Assembly (NCBI GenBank): GCA_963854835.1
Contig: OY978525.1
Span: 44,534,554 to 44,598,553, forward strand
Length of the DNA: 64,000 nucleotides
Direction: 5' to 3'
From: Megamerina dolium
Taxonomy: Eukaryota; Arthropoda; Insecta; Diptera; Megamerinidae
Positions 43,616 to 53,490 of this stretch are shown here, in pieces. The notes below the pieces were generated by a model. The model searched no databases. It saw only the letters and a list, made by a program, of their open reading frames with translations, and had not been told where the DNA came from. The translations under genes were made by a program, and so were the position numbers. The first letter of the stretch is position 1; each line of letters starts with the position of its first letter.

Positions 43616-45266
43616 CAGTGGCTCACAGCTTATTTCGTACAGTGTATATATTTTTATGTACATGGCTGTAACATCGAAACTAAAAAACTTATCGATAAGT
43701 TTTGAATGTAGATGTCTGTGTATGTGTTTAGTAAACCTAATAAGAAAACGGGGAACCCCAAAAATTGTTCTTTTTGTCATGCAAGAAAGAAAAACTATTG
43801 ATCAGCTGATTTTCAGCTCACATCTTATTTCGTACACAAACTTCAATGTAAGTAAGTTTCATTCTGCCGCGCAGTTACAAAGTTTTTTTGAATTGTATGA
43901 GTTTTTGGACCTTTTTAACTATTATAACAATTTTTATTATTATTATTTTAAATAGTTAAAGTGCTGTAAATTAAACATTTAGCTTTATGGGTCATCGTAC
44001 AACGATGGAACAGCGTAAACTGGTAATTAACCATTTTAGGAAAGGTCAGAGTGTGCAAAAAATTGCTGAAATGACAAATTTAAGTGCTTCAACTGTCCAA
44101 TACATCATTCAACGCTTCGTTCGCGAAAATCGGTTGGAGAACAAGGGCAGAGAAGCACCTAATAAGATTTTCAACGCATCAGACGAGCGTTATATTGTAC
44201 GAAAAATTAAGAAAAATCCAAAGTTATCCGCTCCGAAGTTGGCTGCAGAGGTTCAGCGTGAAATAGGAAAATCATCCAGTGCTGAAACTGTCCGACGTGT
44301 GCTGCGCAATCATGACTTGAACGGTCGAGTAGCCCGAAAGAAACCATTCATTTCGAAAATGAATATACAACGCCGACTTGACTTCGCCAAAGAGCATATT
44401 ATTAATACTCCTGCGTTCTGGAATACCGTTATTTTCGCGGATGAGTCTAAGTTTAATATTTTTGGCTCGGACGGAATGTCATATGTTTGGCGTAAAGCGA
44501 ATACCGAGCTAAACAAGGAGAACCTTAAGCCCACAGTGAAGCATGGTGGCGGTAGCGTGATGGTTTGGGCCTGTATGTCAGCAGCCGGAGTAGGTGAATT
44601 GGTTTTTATTGAGGAAACAATGGACAAAATGAAGTACCTCGAGATTCTGAAAAACAATTTACTTCAAAGTGCAGACAAACTGGGTTTGCGGGAAGAATTT
44701 CGGTACTACCAAGATAATGACCCAAAACATAAATCTGGGATTGTGCAATCTTGGCTTATTTGGAACTGCCCACACTTGATGTCTCCACCACCACAGTCAC
44801 CTGACATGAATGTGATTGAAAATCTTTGGTCTATTTTGGACAATAAAATAAGAACACACAAGATTTCTAATAAGCAAGACCTAAAGAAGGTACTGATGGA
44901 AGAATGGAAAAAAATCACACCAGACATCACTCAAAAATTGGTGGATTCAATGCCAAATAGACTCCAGGCTGTCATTAACGCTAAGGGATGTCAACTAAAT
45001 ATTAAAATCAACTTACTTTGTTTTTAGTTTGAACTTAAAGAGACTGTACGAAATAAGCTGTGACATGAATTTTCCTATTTTTTTCTTATTTTATTTTTTT
45101 ATAGTGTCAAACACTAAAATTTTGAAAAAGTAAATTTTGGAAAATAAAAAACAAACCTTCCTTTCTAAAATGGCATTTATATTTTGTTCAAATTTTTGCT
45201 ATATTAGGAATTACGACTGCAGCAATTTTTAAACTGTCACTGTACGAAATAAGCTGGGAGCCACTG
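43616..45266 (+). mobile_element. Tc1-family DNA transposon, intact copy 2
   Basis: A 1,651-bp element with TA at 43614-43615 and 45267-45268. The inverted ends start CAGTGGCTCACAGC (left) and CAGTGGCTCCCAGC (right, read inward). The core CTTATTTCGTAC appears at 43629-43640 and 43824-43835, and inverted at 45046-45057 and 45242-45253. Each end therefore has an outer and an inner direct repeat about 195 bp apart, the IR/DR structure known from several Tc1 elements. It carries an uninterrupted transposase gene and both ends, so by sequence it is a complete autonomous element. Confidence 0.96.
43987..45027 (+). CDS. Tc1 DD34E transposase, intact
   Basis: 346 codons, ATG to TAG, the usual Tc1 transposase length. 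The N-terminus (residues 1-110) holds two helix-turn-helix parts: TMEQRKLVINHFRKGQSVQ with IAEMTNLSASTVQYIIQRF, then KNPKLSAPKLAAEVQREIG with SAETVRRVLRNHDLN. The catalytic triad is Asp152 (IFADESKF), Asp243 (YYQDNDPKHKS) and Glu278 (NVIENLW), with 34 residues between the last two. The GGGSVMVW signature is at 187-194. The ATG at 43987 suits the length, and an in-frame Met at codon 7 is an alternative. It would cut and paste the element at TA sites. The sibling at 595-1635 has stops; this one has none. A flanking element promoter is not obvious. Confidence 0.96.
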   Translation: MGHRTTMEQRKLVINHFRKGQSVQKIAEMTNLSASTVQYIIQRFVRENRLENKGREAPNKIFNASDERYIVRKIKKNPKLSAPKLAAEVQREIGKSSSAETVRRVLRNHDLNGRVARKKPFISKMNIQRRLDFAKEHIINTPAFWNTVIFADESKFNIFGSDGMSYVWRKANTELNKENLKPTVKHGGGSVMVWACMSAAGVGELVFIEETMDKMKYLEILKNNLLQSADKLGLREEFRYYQDNDPKHKSGIVQSWLIWNCPHLMSPPPQSPDMNVIENLWSILDNKIRTHKISNKQDLKKVLMEEWKKITPDITQKLVDSMPNRLQAVINAKGCQLNIKINLLCF

Positions 45267-45542
45267 TATGTTCAAACCGCCAAAACTTCAGTAGTTTTCA
45301 TCATAAAAAAACAATTTTTAGCATGAAGTTTAATAAACCAGCGCACTACTATTGAATGTCACTCCTATACAAAGTCGCGGAATTATCTGAAACTTTAAAA
45401 CCCACATAACGTACAAAATACTTCGCCTAAAACAACCACATTTTAGGTGTAGTTCTATAACGCCACGCCTACTTCTTAAAGTAGCTCCCATACAAAGTTA
45501 TGGAAATACAGAAATAAAAGAAAAAGATGGATATTCGAGTCG

Positions 45543-45545
<3 letters not shown>

Positions 45546-45613
<68 letters not shown>
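45546..45613. repeat. TA microsatellite
   Basis: A TA run occupying the place where most of the 5' LTR of the following gypsy element should be. Confidence 0.97.
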
Positions 45614-45618
<5 letters not shown>

Positions 45619-45625
45619 CGTAACA

Positions 45626-45645
45626 ATTGGTGTCAGAAGTGGGAT
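45626..45645 (+). other. Primer-binding site of the gypsy element
   Basis: TGGTGTCAGAAGTGGGAT begins 2 bases after the LTR end. It has the expected TGG start of a tRNA 3'-end complement; I cannot assign the tRNA with certainty. Confidence 0.65.
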
Positions 45646-45654
45646 TCTGTAAAG

Positions 45655-46950
45655 ATGGTGAAAATTGACTAAAAGTGGACCAGCTTAAAAAGCTGTTGGT
45701 AGAGATGAATCTATCGTCATCAGGTGCAAAGGCGGAACTGCTGGTGAGGCTGAGGCAAGTTATGGAGGCTAAGGGAATTAATGTAGAAGAACATGAGTTT
45801 TTTGAGGAAGCCGATATACCAACAGTTGTGCACGCTGAGGAAGAGAGCAAAATAGATTCGAGTGGTCAACTCATGGAATTCATGAAAACCATGATGCTGC
45901 AGCAACAACAACAGCTACAAGAAAACGCGTCTCGCACTGACTCCAAGCTTCAAGAACATTCGGCTGAATTGCGTATAGAAATTCAAGAAGGTTCGGCTCG
46001 ACAAGAAAAGGTCATCGAAAATCTACAAAAAGGAATTGAGATTAGATTTCAGGAAATTTCCGGAACCATTAAGAAACTTGGAAGATAAGTTCGAGAAATT
46101 ACAGCACAAACTCAATCAACTAAAAATAAATGAAATAAATGGACCAGCCACATCAGTGATTAGAGGTTCAAGCACAATCAAACTAAAGCTACCAACATTT
46201 GACGGAAGCACGCCATTCAACATCTTCAAGCTTCCATTCGAGACAACAGCTTCGAAGAATCAATGGGATGATAGCGACAAGACTGCTGCTTTAATAGTCG
46301 TATTAAAAGGTAATGCTTCCGAAGTGTTACAGATGGTTCCAGAGAAAGATTGTGTTAGCTATCAGTCACTGATGGACACACTCCAGCGAAAATATGGAAA
46401 TGAATACAACAGTCAATTACATCGAGTGGAATTGAGATCGCGAGTGCAACGGAGTAATGAGAGCCTTCAGGAATTCGCTTCCGATATTGAGCGCTTATGT
46501 CATCTAGCGTTTTCTGGTAATTCGGAAGAGTTCGTCGACAAAATAAAAATATAGGCATTCATAGATGGCATACGTGATGGAGAGACAAAGTGTGCCCTAG
46601 TCATGTCACCAAGGAATACTTATGCCGCAACAGTCAGTAGTGCCTTGACATTTGAAGCCGCTAGTTTGATGTGTCGACCAATGCCACGAGTACGCCAACT
46701 AGAAACAGAAACAGCAGATCTCGTTGAAGCAGTGTGTCAGGCATTCAAGTCAGTAGTCCAGCCTGAAGGAAGAACAACAGGTCGAACGAAAACAAATTTA
46801 CTGGTAAGTGCTTCATTTGCAACAAACCAGGACACATGGCGCGTGAATGCAGCCTCCGATGAAAGCGATCAAGATCGAATTCTCCAGGAAGACAAAAGAA
46901 GAAGAATACGTTGGAGCGATCGCTCCACTAACACAAATCCATCGTTAAAC
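45655..46950 (+). pseudogene. Gypsy gag with SAP-like N-terminus (broken)
   Basis: The ATG at 45655 opens MVKID and hits a stop at once. Shifting one base gives the long frame from 45675, so one base is missing near 45668. That frame starts VDQLKKLLVEMNLSSSGAKA and continues ELLVRLRQVMEAKG, a helix-extended-helix pattern like the SAP DNA-binding motif. An acidic part and a Gln-rich coiled coil follow. The next frame (46036-46554) is the capsid core: LKLPTFDGSTPFNIF, NESLQEFASDIERLCH. After more shifts, the knuckle CFICNKPGHMAREC is readable near 46810-46855. It would form particles and bind RNA. Confidence 0.82.
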
Positions 46951-46989
46951 TAAATCGAGTCAGTGCAGCGGGGCGTGAACTGACTCCAA

Positions 46990-47390
46990 CAGTGGGTTGC
47001 CCCATCATTCACATTTCACAACTACAGCGTGTAACAAGCAGCTTGACTATTGATGGAAAATTGGACAATATGCAATACATGTTAACCCTGAATACTGGTG
47101 CATCACATTCTATAATCAAGAGCGATTGGTAAAGAGGTTTGAGCCTTAAATGGGAATAAAATTGCGTACAGCAACGGGTGAGGATGCACAAATTTTGGGT
47201 AAGATAAAGAAACGAGTATCTATTGGAAATTGTACGTGGGAAAATAAATTCATTGAGGCCGACATCATCGATGATGTAATAATTGGTGCTGATTTTATGA
47301 TTGACAACGGATTTACGTTAGATTTAAATCAACGGATACTACGTCGAGTTACCATTGAACATCGGTTACAAGCGTAGTGGTAACATCAAA
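46990..47390 (+). pseudogene. Gypsy aspartic protease (catalytic Asp mutated)
   Basis: The active-site segment reads YMLTLNTGASHSIIKSDW: Asn (AAT, 47091-47093) stands where the catalytic Asp of D-T-G is required, and a stop follows the Trp. The second half continues in another frame as IGADFMIDNGFTLDL, the usual protease C-terminal strand. Even with the frame restored the mutated residue would prevent cleavage. Confidence 0.82.
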
Positions 47391-48434
47391 CGAGTACTGG
47401 CATGTCAACGCCAAGAGGTTCCAGCAAAATCGGAAGCGGTGATTTGGGCAGAGATGAATATGAATGATGGGACAGGCAAGTTGTGGTTAGTGGAAGCAGG
47501 TAAAGAAATACAAAATAAAAATATCATACTTGGCAGGAAGTTAGTGGACCCTAAAGAAATGGGAGTAGTACCGGTACGAATATTAAATCCAACTAATACA
47601 TCTGCAGTTGTGAAGAAAGGAATGGTGATTGGTCATTGCCAGGAAGTTACTGCCGTAGTAGACTGCGAAAAGGGTACGTCGATAAAAGGTGGAAGATCAG
47701 GAACTGTCAGAGCGGAAATAAAAGCGCAGATGGAAGAATGGACAGATGTGCTTACCAAACAGCAAAAAGAAAAGGCTTTACAACTATTGGAAAAGTACAG
47801 TTCAATCTTTTCTTCACATGGAAAAACTGGAGGACGAACAACCATCGTGAAGCATCACATTGCCGCCGATGACTCTATACCAATTCGTCAAACACCACAA
47901 CGAGTTCCATTGGCCAAAAGAGACGAAGCCATTAAGCTGATTTCCGATATGCAGAAACAAGGTGTTATTGAACCATCAGCGAGTCCATGGAGTTCACCAG
48001 ATGTGCTGGTAAAGAAGAAGGATGGAAGTACTCGATTCTGCGTGGATTACAGAAAGCTAAATGATATTATGAAAAAAGACAGCTATCTACTGCCAAGAAT
48101 CGATGACACTCTGGACATACTATCTGGTGCGAAGTGGTTCTCAACTCTTGATTTGCAAAGTGGCTACTGGCAAGTGGAACTTGGTAAGGAAGACAAAGAG
48201 AAAACAGCTTTCAGTATTGACGATGGTCTATGGCAATTTACAGTGATGCCATTTGGTTTATGGAATGCGCCAGCTACTTTCAAACGTTTGATGGAGCGTG
48301 TACTCAGAGGACTACACTGGAAAACGTGCTTGGTGTACCTCGATGACATTATCCTGATGGGAAAAGATTTTAGCGACCACCTGGAAAAGTTGAAAGAAGT
48401 ATTTGAGTGTATACCATCAGCAAGCTTCAACTGA
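47378..48434 (+). pseudogene. Gypsy reverse transcriptase, N-terminal two thirds
   Basis: Open frame with linker coding to about 47800, then the RT: VKHHIAADDSIPIRQTPQRV, GVIEPSASPWSSPDVLVKKK, STRFCVDYRKLNDI, WFSTLDLQSGYWQVEL and FTVMPFGLWNAPATFKRLM, with catalytic CLVYLDDIILM at 48336-48347. Both Asp are intact. A shift at about 48420 moves the connection domain into the next frame. The enzyme copies element RNA into DNA. Confidence 0.92.
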
Positions 48435-49183
48435 ATATCAAAAAGTGTTCACTCTTCAGGCGAGAAGTTAAATATCTTGGTCATAAAGTAACAACAGAAG
48501 GGGTACATACCGACGAGGAGAAAGTAGCAGCAGTACAAGAATGGCCTATTCCGTCGAATCTTCACGAGTTAAGAAGCTTCCTAGGCTTATGCATCTATAG
48601 ACGATTTGTTCCTGGATTTGTAAACATCGCTAGCAGTCTGCATGAGTTAACAAGAAAGAACAAACCATTTGTGTGGGGCGAGGAACAACAGAAAGCATTC
48701 GAACAGCTGAAAGAAAGACTCTGTTCAGCACCAGTATTAGCGTATCCAGTACCTGGACAAAAGTTTTTGTTGGACACAGATGCGAGTGGAATAGGTGGTG
48801 TGCTCTCTCAGATCATAGATGGGCAAGAAAAAGTAATAGCATACTACAGTAAAATCCTGTCGAAGCCAGAAAGAAACTACTGTGTCACTCGAAGAGAGTT
48901 GCTCGCAATACTGGAATGTGTAAAGTATTTTCATAAATACTTGTACGGTCAGTCATTTCATCTAAGAACTGACCAAACAGCGCCAAGGTGGTTATTACAA
49001 TTTAAAAACCCAGAAGGACAATTGGCGCGCTGGATTGAAAGGCTACAGAGTTATGATTTTACCATCGAACATCGTAAAGGAAGACATCACGGCAACGCGG
49101 ATGCTCTATCTCGTCGTCCTTTCAAAATGGAATGTACACATTGTTCTCGAGTGGAAAGCAAGGAGCATATTGTTGACTTATGA
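48407..49183 (+). pseudogene. Gypsy RT connection and RNase H
   Basis: Continues directly from the RT: LNIKKCSLFRREVKYLGHKV, WPIPSNLHELRSFLGLCIY, then RNase H with KFLLDTDASGIGGVLSQ (Asp), YCVTRRELLAILECVKYFH (Glu) and FHLRTDQTAPRWLLQF (Asp; RTDH is usual, His is Gln here), and IEHRKGRHHGNADALSRRP. It ends in a Cys-containing spacer and a TGA at 49183. The next pol part begins in other frames. Confidence 0.92.
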
Positions 49184-49189
49184 CTTACG

Positions 49190-50504
49190 AATATCTTGCC
49201 GGAGGAGTCATGGACCACCGAACGAGTCCAAGAAGATCAGCGGAACGACCCAGATCTCGTTGGAATACAAGGAGCAGGGCATACGTCCAGATTGGCAAGA
49301 GATGGCTAATGAGAGTCCAATAGCAAAGGCATATTGGGCGCAGTGGCAAAGCCTGCACTTTCGAGACGGATGTTTATTCCGAGCATGGGAAAGTGAAGAT
49401 GCAAAAATCACTAATGATATTCTGGTGGTACCCAAGGCAAGAATAAATGAAGTGATAGCTGAGTATCACAATGCCTCCAGTGGAGGGCATTTGGGAATCA
49501 CCAAAACCGTCGAGAAAATAAAGAAACGATTTTATTGGGTTGGATGTCATGACCATGTCGCTGATTGGATACGGAAGTGTAAGCAATGTGCAATGGCCAA
49601 AGGACCCACTAAGAAAAGTCGAGATAAGATGCACCAATACAACGTGGGTGCTCCATTTGAGCGAATTGCTATGGACATAGCTGGGCCATTTCCAATAAGC
49701 AACGCATGAAATAAGTATGTTCTGGTGGTTATAGATTATTTCAGTAAATGGCCTGAAGTATACCCCATTCCAAATCAAGAAGCTAGTACAGTTGTGGACG
49801 TATTCGTCAACCAATGGATTACTCGGTTTGGTGTACTGATGGAGTTACACTCAGACCAAGGTCGAAATTTCGAATCAGTTGTATTTCAAGAGATGTGCCG
49901 TATGTTGGGTATATACAAAACTCGTACAACACCTTTGCATTCACAATCTGATGGCATGGCAGAACGATTTAACCGAACCTTGGAGGAATATTTCAGAAAA
50001 GTTGTAGATAAATACCAAAGAGACTGGGATGTACATAAACTAATGTTCCTCATGGCATGTAGATGCGCACAACATGAGACGACGGCTATTACACCAGGAA
50101 TGGCAATTTTTGGAAACGAGTTAAGACTTCCAACTGATTTAAAATTTGGAGTCGCAACACCAACGAGATGAACCGAAGGTAACTACACTAATGAAAAGCG
50201 GGATCAGTTGGATGAAGTACATCAGTTCATCAGAGAGCGGTCGCAGATGATAAGCGCTAAGATGAAGGCCAGGTATGACTTGAAAGCAAATTCAAAAGGG
50301 TTCTTTGAAGGAGAGCTTGTAATGCTTCATAATCTACAACGAAAGAAAGGCCTGTCCCATAAGCTACAGACTCATTGCGAAGGACAATATAAGATTACAG
50401 CGAAGATAACTGACGTAGTGTATCGTATTCAACGTGCCTGCCATATCGGCAGGAAGTATAAAAACTTGTTCGGGACGAACAAGGTTAAGAGGAGGGCAGT
50501 GTAA
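49190..50504 (+). pseudogene. Gypsy integrase (broken)
   Basis: 49200-49709 contains the zinc-binding HHCC (YHNASSGGHLGITKT, then IRKCKQCAMAKG) and FERIAMDIAGPFPIS with the first catalytic Asp. An in-frame TGA (about 49707) follows. 49725-50171 gives VVIDYFSKWPEVYPIP, LMELHSDQGRNFES (second Asp) and SDGMAERFNRTLEEYF (Glu). After a TGA at 50169 the C-terminal domain runs 50208-50504 (GELVMLHNLQRKKGLSHKL). All catalytic residues survive, and two or three nonsense changes inactivate it. Confidence 0.9.
50486..50499 (+). other. Polypurine tract
   Basis: TAAGAGGAGGGCAG directly before the 3' LTR; this is the usual plus-strand primer position. It overlaps the last codons of integrase. Confidence 0.75.
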
Positions 50505-50952
50505 CGAGTATTGATGGTTGGTTATTCATCACTATTGTGACTGACACTATTGAGAATATTGGCAGCATCGCAACGAACGTCAACGAAGAGAAAAAGGCGA
50601 TAACCAGAACATGCCAACGAGAAAGAAAGAGATGAATCTCGACTACAAAATAGGAAGATTCTGGAGTGTTGCCAACAGAGTATAAATAAAGCCATTGTTG
50701 ACAAATGGAAATCAATCTAATCCCGAACGTGATTGCGAAAACATCGATACATAGGCAAAAGTTGCAAGTACATTAAAGTGTTATTGTAAATAGTTGATTG
50801 CAAACAGAGTTGATTGTAAATAGAGTTCATTAAATAAATTGTTGCTGTATATAGTTGTATAAAATAAGTGTTGCAGTTATTATTAACAGAATCCAGTGAT
50901 CGAACAAGGTAATTCAAATAGAATTAAACGCTCACAGAATAAAAACGTAACA
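50500..50952 (+). repeat. 3' LTR of the gypsy element
   Basis: 453 bp starting TGTAACGAGT and ending ACGTAACA (TG...CA ends). Its last bases AATAAAAACGTAACA match the 12-base stub beside the primer-binding site at 45614-45625, which confirms the boundary. It contains a TATAAATAAA word near 50680. ATATATA follows it. Confidence 0.9.
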
Positions 50953-51720
50953 ATATATATAAAATGGCCAAAAATTATAAAATATTGTAGGTTTCAAGCT
51001 TATTGTAGTAGTTGTTAAAGAAATGAAATTTTTGGGAAAAAAATTGGTAGTTTAGTCCGAACACTGATTAGGAATGATAAGGATAAAGCATGTCTCATTT
51101 ACGTGAAACAAAAACCTCTGTTTCTTCCCCGTATCTCCTCTGCTCAGTCCTAACACTGATTATGAATGATAAGGATAAAGCGTGTGTCATATACGTGAAA
51201 CAAAAACCCCTATTTCTTCCACGTGTGTCCCTCGCTCACAAAATAAATGTATTTCATGCAAATGTTTGTGTGCCTATAACAGGACAAATATATGTATTTT
51301 AAATCGAAGTAATTGATCCGAAACTTTGCACAAAATTTTCAGAGAATTATTTGTCTTGAAATATTGTAAAATTTTTTACATTTATTTCGATAGGCAGTGT
51401 ATCAGCGGAAAGATGGGCATAACAGAAGGAACAACTGTTCCTTTTATTCGCTCTTCTCTGTTTTTGTAATTCTCCTACTTTCATGCTGAGCAAAGCATTG
51501 TGTACAATTTCATTATATCGCGTCCACTGTAAATCACATAAAAAACAACAGTACCGCTGAATCTGTGAATCAACAGTTTGTCATCGGTCTTCCATCAATT
51601 AGTTTGATAAGTTAAAAATTAGTTCAGTCAGAGTGAATCAAAACCTGATAGAGGATACACGAATAATCAGTCGCAATATCTATATAATAAATAAAAATAC
51701 ATCTTTATATCCGATACATA
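50953..51720. repeat. AT-rich interval with a 92-bp tandem duplication
   Basis: ACACTGATTAGGAATGATAA (51061) recurs as ACACTGATTATGAATGATAA at 51153, and about 85 bp following each copy match with a few changes (AAACAAAAACC, TTTCTTCC). The rest of the interval shows no gene or recognised repeat. Confidence 0.75.
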
Positions 51721-52303
51721 TACAAGGAGTGACAACTATGTATTAAGGCTCGAACCATATCTCAGCAAGCAAGCGCGCCATCTATGTGTGAGCACATGCG
51801 TTTTGAAGCTTCAACCTTCCTCTACTAACTGTCAAAATCAAAATTTCATGGCATTTGGTTGACATTTAATGTTTATTGACATTCATTTTACAAAACACTT
51901 GTTCGTTTGATGTTAAAATTTTAACATGAAATTTAACACGCAGCACTCATTTTTCGTCAATTTTTGGATCGGAATCAGGTCTGTGTGTTGAATCACCCGC
52001 CGTATTCACCTGATTTGGCACCGTGCGACTTCTTTTTGTTCCCAAACTGAAATTGAAGTTGAAAGGATGCTTTTTTGATGACATTCAGACCATACAACGG
52101 GTTCGACGAGGGCACTGGAGGCAACTCCGAAAAATGAGCTGGAACACGCGTTTGAATCACTATTAAATCGATGTAACAAGTGTATTGAATCAGGAGGAGA
52201 ATATTTCGAATAAATATACCGAATATACCGAAAAATTAGCAAATATCGTGTTTTAATTGTGTTTTCTAGAGGCAGTCTTAATACATAATTGTCGCACCTT
52301 GTA
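51721..52303 (+). mobile_element. Internally deleted mariner-like element with TIRs
   Basis: 583 bp between TA duplications at 51719-51720 and 52304-52305. About 29 bp of each end is inverted: left TACAAGGAGTGACAACTATG and right (read inward) TACAAGGTGCGACAATTATG, both followed by TATTAAG. Inside, only the C-terminal part of a transposase remains, so this is a non-autonomous deletion derivative on its way to a MITE. Confidence 0.9.
51985..52215 (+). pseudogene. Mariner transposase C-terminal fragment
   Basis: The frame reads VLNHPPYSPDLAPCDFFLFP (third catalytic Asp in APCD), then a stop. In a shifted frame it continues KLKLKGCFFDDIQTIQRVRR and NHYIDVTSVLNQEE-like residues. This resembles the SETMAR/mariner group with PPYSPDLAPCDFFLF. 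The first two catalytic Asp and the DNA-binding domain are deleted. Confidence 0.83.
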
Positions 52304-53110
52304 TACAAACGCGTTTCGTTACACAAAGGAAAAGAAACACCCGCCCCCTCCCAGCCTGGTGTAGGCTCATCATTGCTAATAGCACAAACATTTTGGTGGT
52401 CCATGTTGGGAACGCGTAATTAGAATTGTACTTGGCTGACGTAATACATCACCTTTATATATATTGCGCACCGCCCAGCAAGTTTCGTGTTTTTCAAAGA
52501 ACAAATCTACTGATGACGTGTATGTGTATACACATATAAACGCTGCAAATTTGTCCAAACATCATTTTTACGTCGGCAGAGAAATCATATGGATATAATT
52601 CAGCAAGTTTAATTCGCTTATCTACTTGGTTGACGTCTAACATTACAAGCAGTTCGAACTCATCTCAGTACAGTTTGTTCTAACTTCATTCGATTCAACT
52701 GTACGTAAGCAGTTCGAACTCATCTCAGTGCGGTCTGTTATAACTTCATTTGATTCAACTGTATGCAAGCAGTTCGAACTCATGTCGGTACAGTCTACAC
52801 AAACTCAACCTACACACAATTTGTTCTAACTAAGATTCAACAGCTGGACCTCAAATTGTATATTCTGCTATCACCCTGCATATTATGGTACTCAACTGGC
52901 TAACACCCCTGCCACAAGCATACTGGTAAATTGATTAGTAAATTTACGTGGAGCCATGACTGAAGCTTTCCGTATATTTCCAATCACATTCTTAAGGGCA
53001 TTGTGAAATTTTTTGACCGTTTCGTTTCTTTTGTTCCCATATGTTTAATTTTACATCTCTCAATTTTAATAGTGCAGGATAAAATTGCTTTTTAGCCAAC
53101 GCCGTACAGA
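52304..53110. repeat. Interval with a 60-bp tandem repeat (52643-52830)
   Basis: The word AAGCAGTTCGAACTCAT recurs at 52647, 52707 and 52767, an exact 60-bp period, with intervening TAACTTCATTYGATTCAACTGTA conserved and the third unit decaying after about 40 bp. The remainder holds no gene that I can recognise. Confidence 0.88.
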
Positions 53111-53190
53111 CAGTGCAGTAGCAAAGTGGTTAGACCAAAGCTCTCCATTGGGAAAGGCCCGGGTTCAAATCCCGAAGAGAGTAACAAGTT
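53111..53190 (+). repeat. tRNA-like SINE head
   Basis: GTAGCAAAGTGGTTAGA (A-box-like, 53118) and CCGGGTTCAAATCCCG (B-box-like, about 53159) lie 40 bp apart. The first and last bases do not pair into an acceptor stem, so this is not a functional tRNA gene. A T run and an AT-rich body follow. It faces the minus-strand SINE at 53290. Confidence 0.65.
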
Positions 53191-53289
53191 TTTTTATTCA
53201 TTTAAAAAGATTTGTTACATAAAATTTTATTAAAAACAACATAAATTCTTACATTAAAAATATTATTAAAGTACTAGCAAAGTACACTT

Positions 53290-53490
53290 ACTTTACTGAG
53301 CTTTGTAACAAGAGCTCTTTGTTGACTATTTTTGCCCTAAGTATTGTCAAATTGTTTACCGATAGGTGGAGTACTATTTAAATAAATTTCCTTTAGTCAT
53401 TAAAATCCTGCTTCCACAGCCCGGGATCGAACTCACAACCTACAGATCAGAACGTCAACGCGCTAACCACTGACCTACTGCAACATATAA
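53290..53490 (-). repeat. Diverged SINE (copy e)
   Basis: On the minus strand the head GTAGGTCAGTGGTTAGCGCG is at about 53480, and a B-box-like GTGAGTTCGATCCCGG lies near 53430. The body words ACCTATCGGTAAAC and AAAGAGCTCTTGTTACAAAG match the main SINE loosely. It lacks the tail. It is an old member of the same family. Confidence 0.75.

Larger units (their letters stand above)
42850..45535 (+). repeat. Dispersed non-coding repeat (gggcgtggc family), split by Tc1
   Basis: The halves 42850-43615 and 45267-45535 together resemble the complement of 62091-63359: ATTATTGATCGGTGTCGCC, GTCCGTTCGTCCGTTC, CACGATAACTTGAGTCAAT, repeated 'CTCCCATACAAAG' words and CACGCCTACTT. It encodes no protein. The Tc1 at 43616-45266 is inserted within it. 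The GGAC microsatellite present in the 62091 copy is reduced here to two GTCCGTTC words. Confidence 0.8.
45614..50952 (+). mobile_element. Gypsy-superfamily LTR retrotransposon with 5' LTR lost
   Basis: Plus-strand element with gag, protease, RT, RNase H, integrase, polypurine tract and one complete 3' LTR (50500-50952). At the 5' side only the last 12 bases of an LTR (AAAAACGTAACA) remain before the primer-binding site; the TA microsatellite precedes them. There is no env ORF. ORFs are long but interrupted by a moderate number of frameshifts and stops, so decay is younger than in the element at 5141-11820. Confidence 0.92.

Noticed and set aside
52643..52830. CRISPR array
   Set aside because: The repeat is contiguous with a 60-bp period and no unique spacers; the genome is eukaryotic.
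53111..53190. Functional tRNA gene
   Set aside because: A- and B-box-like words are present but the ends do not form an acceptor stem, and the sequence continues as a SINE-like body.
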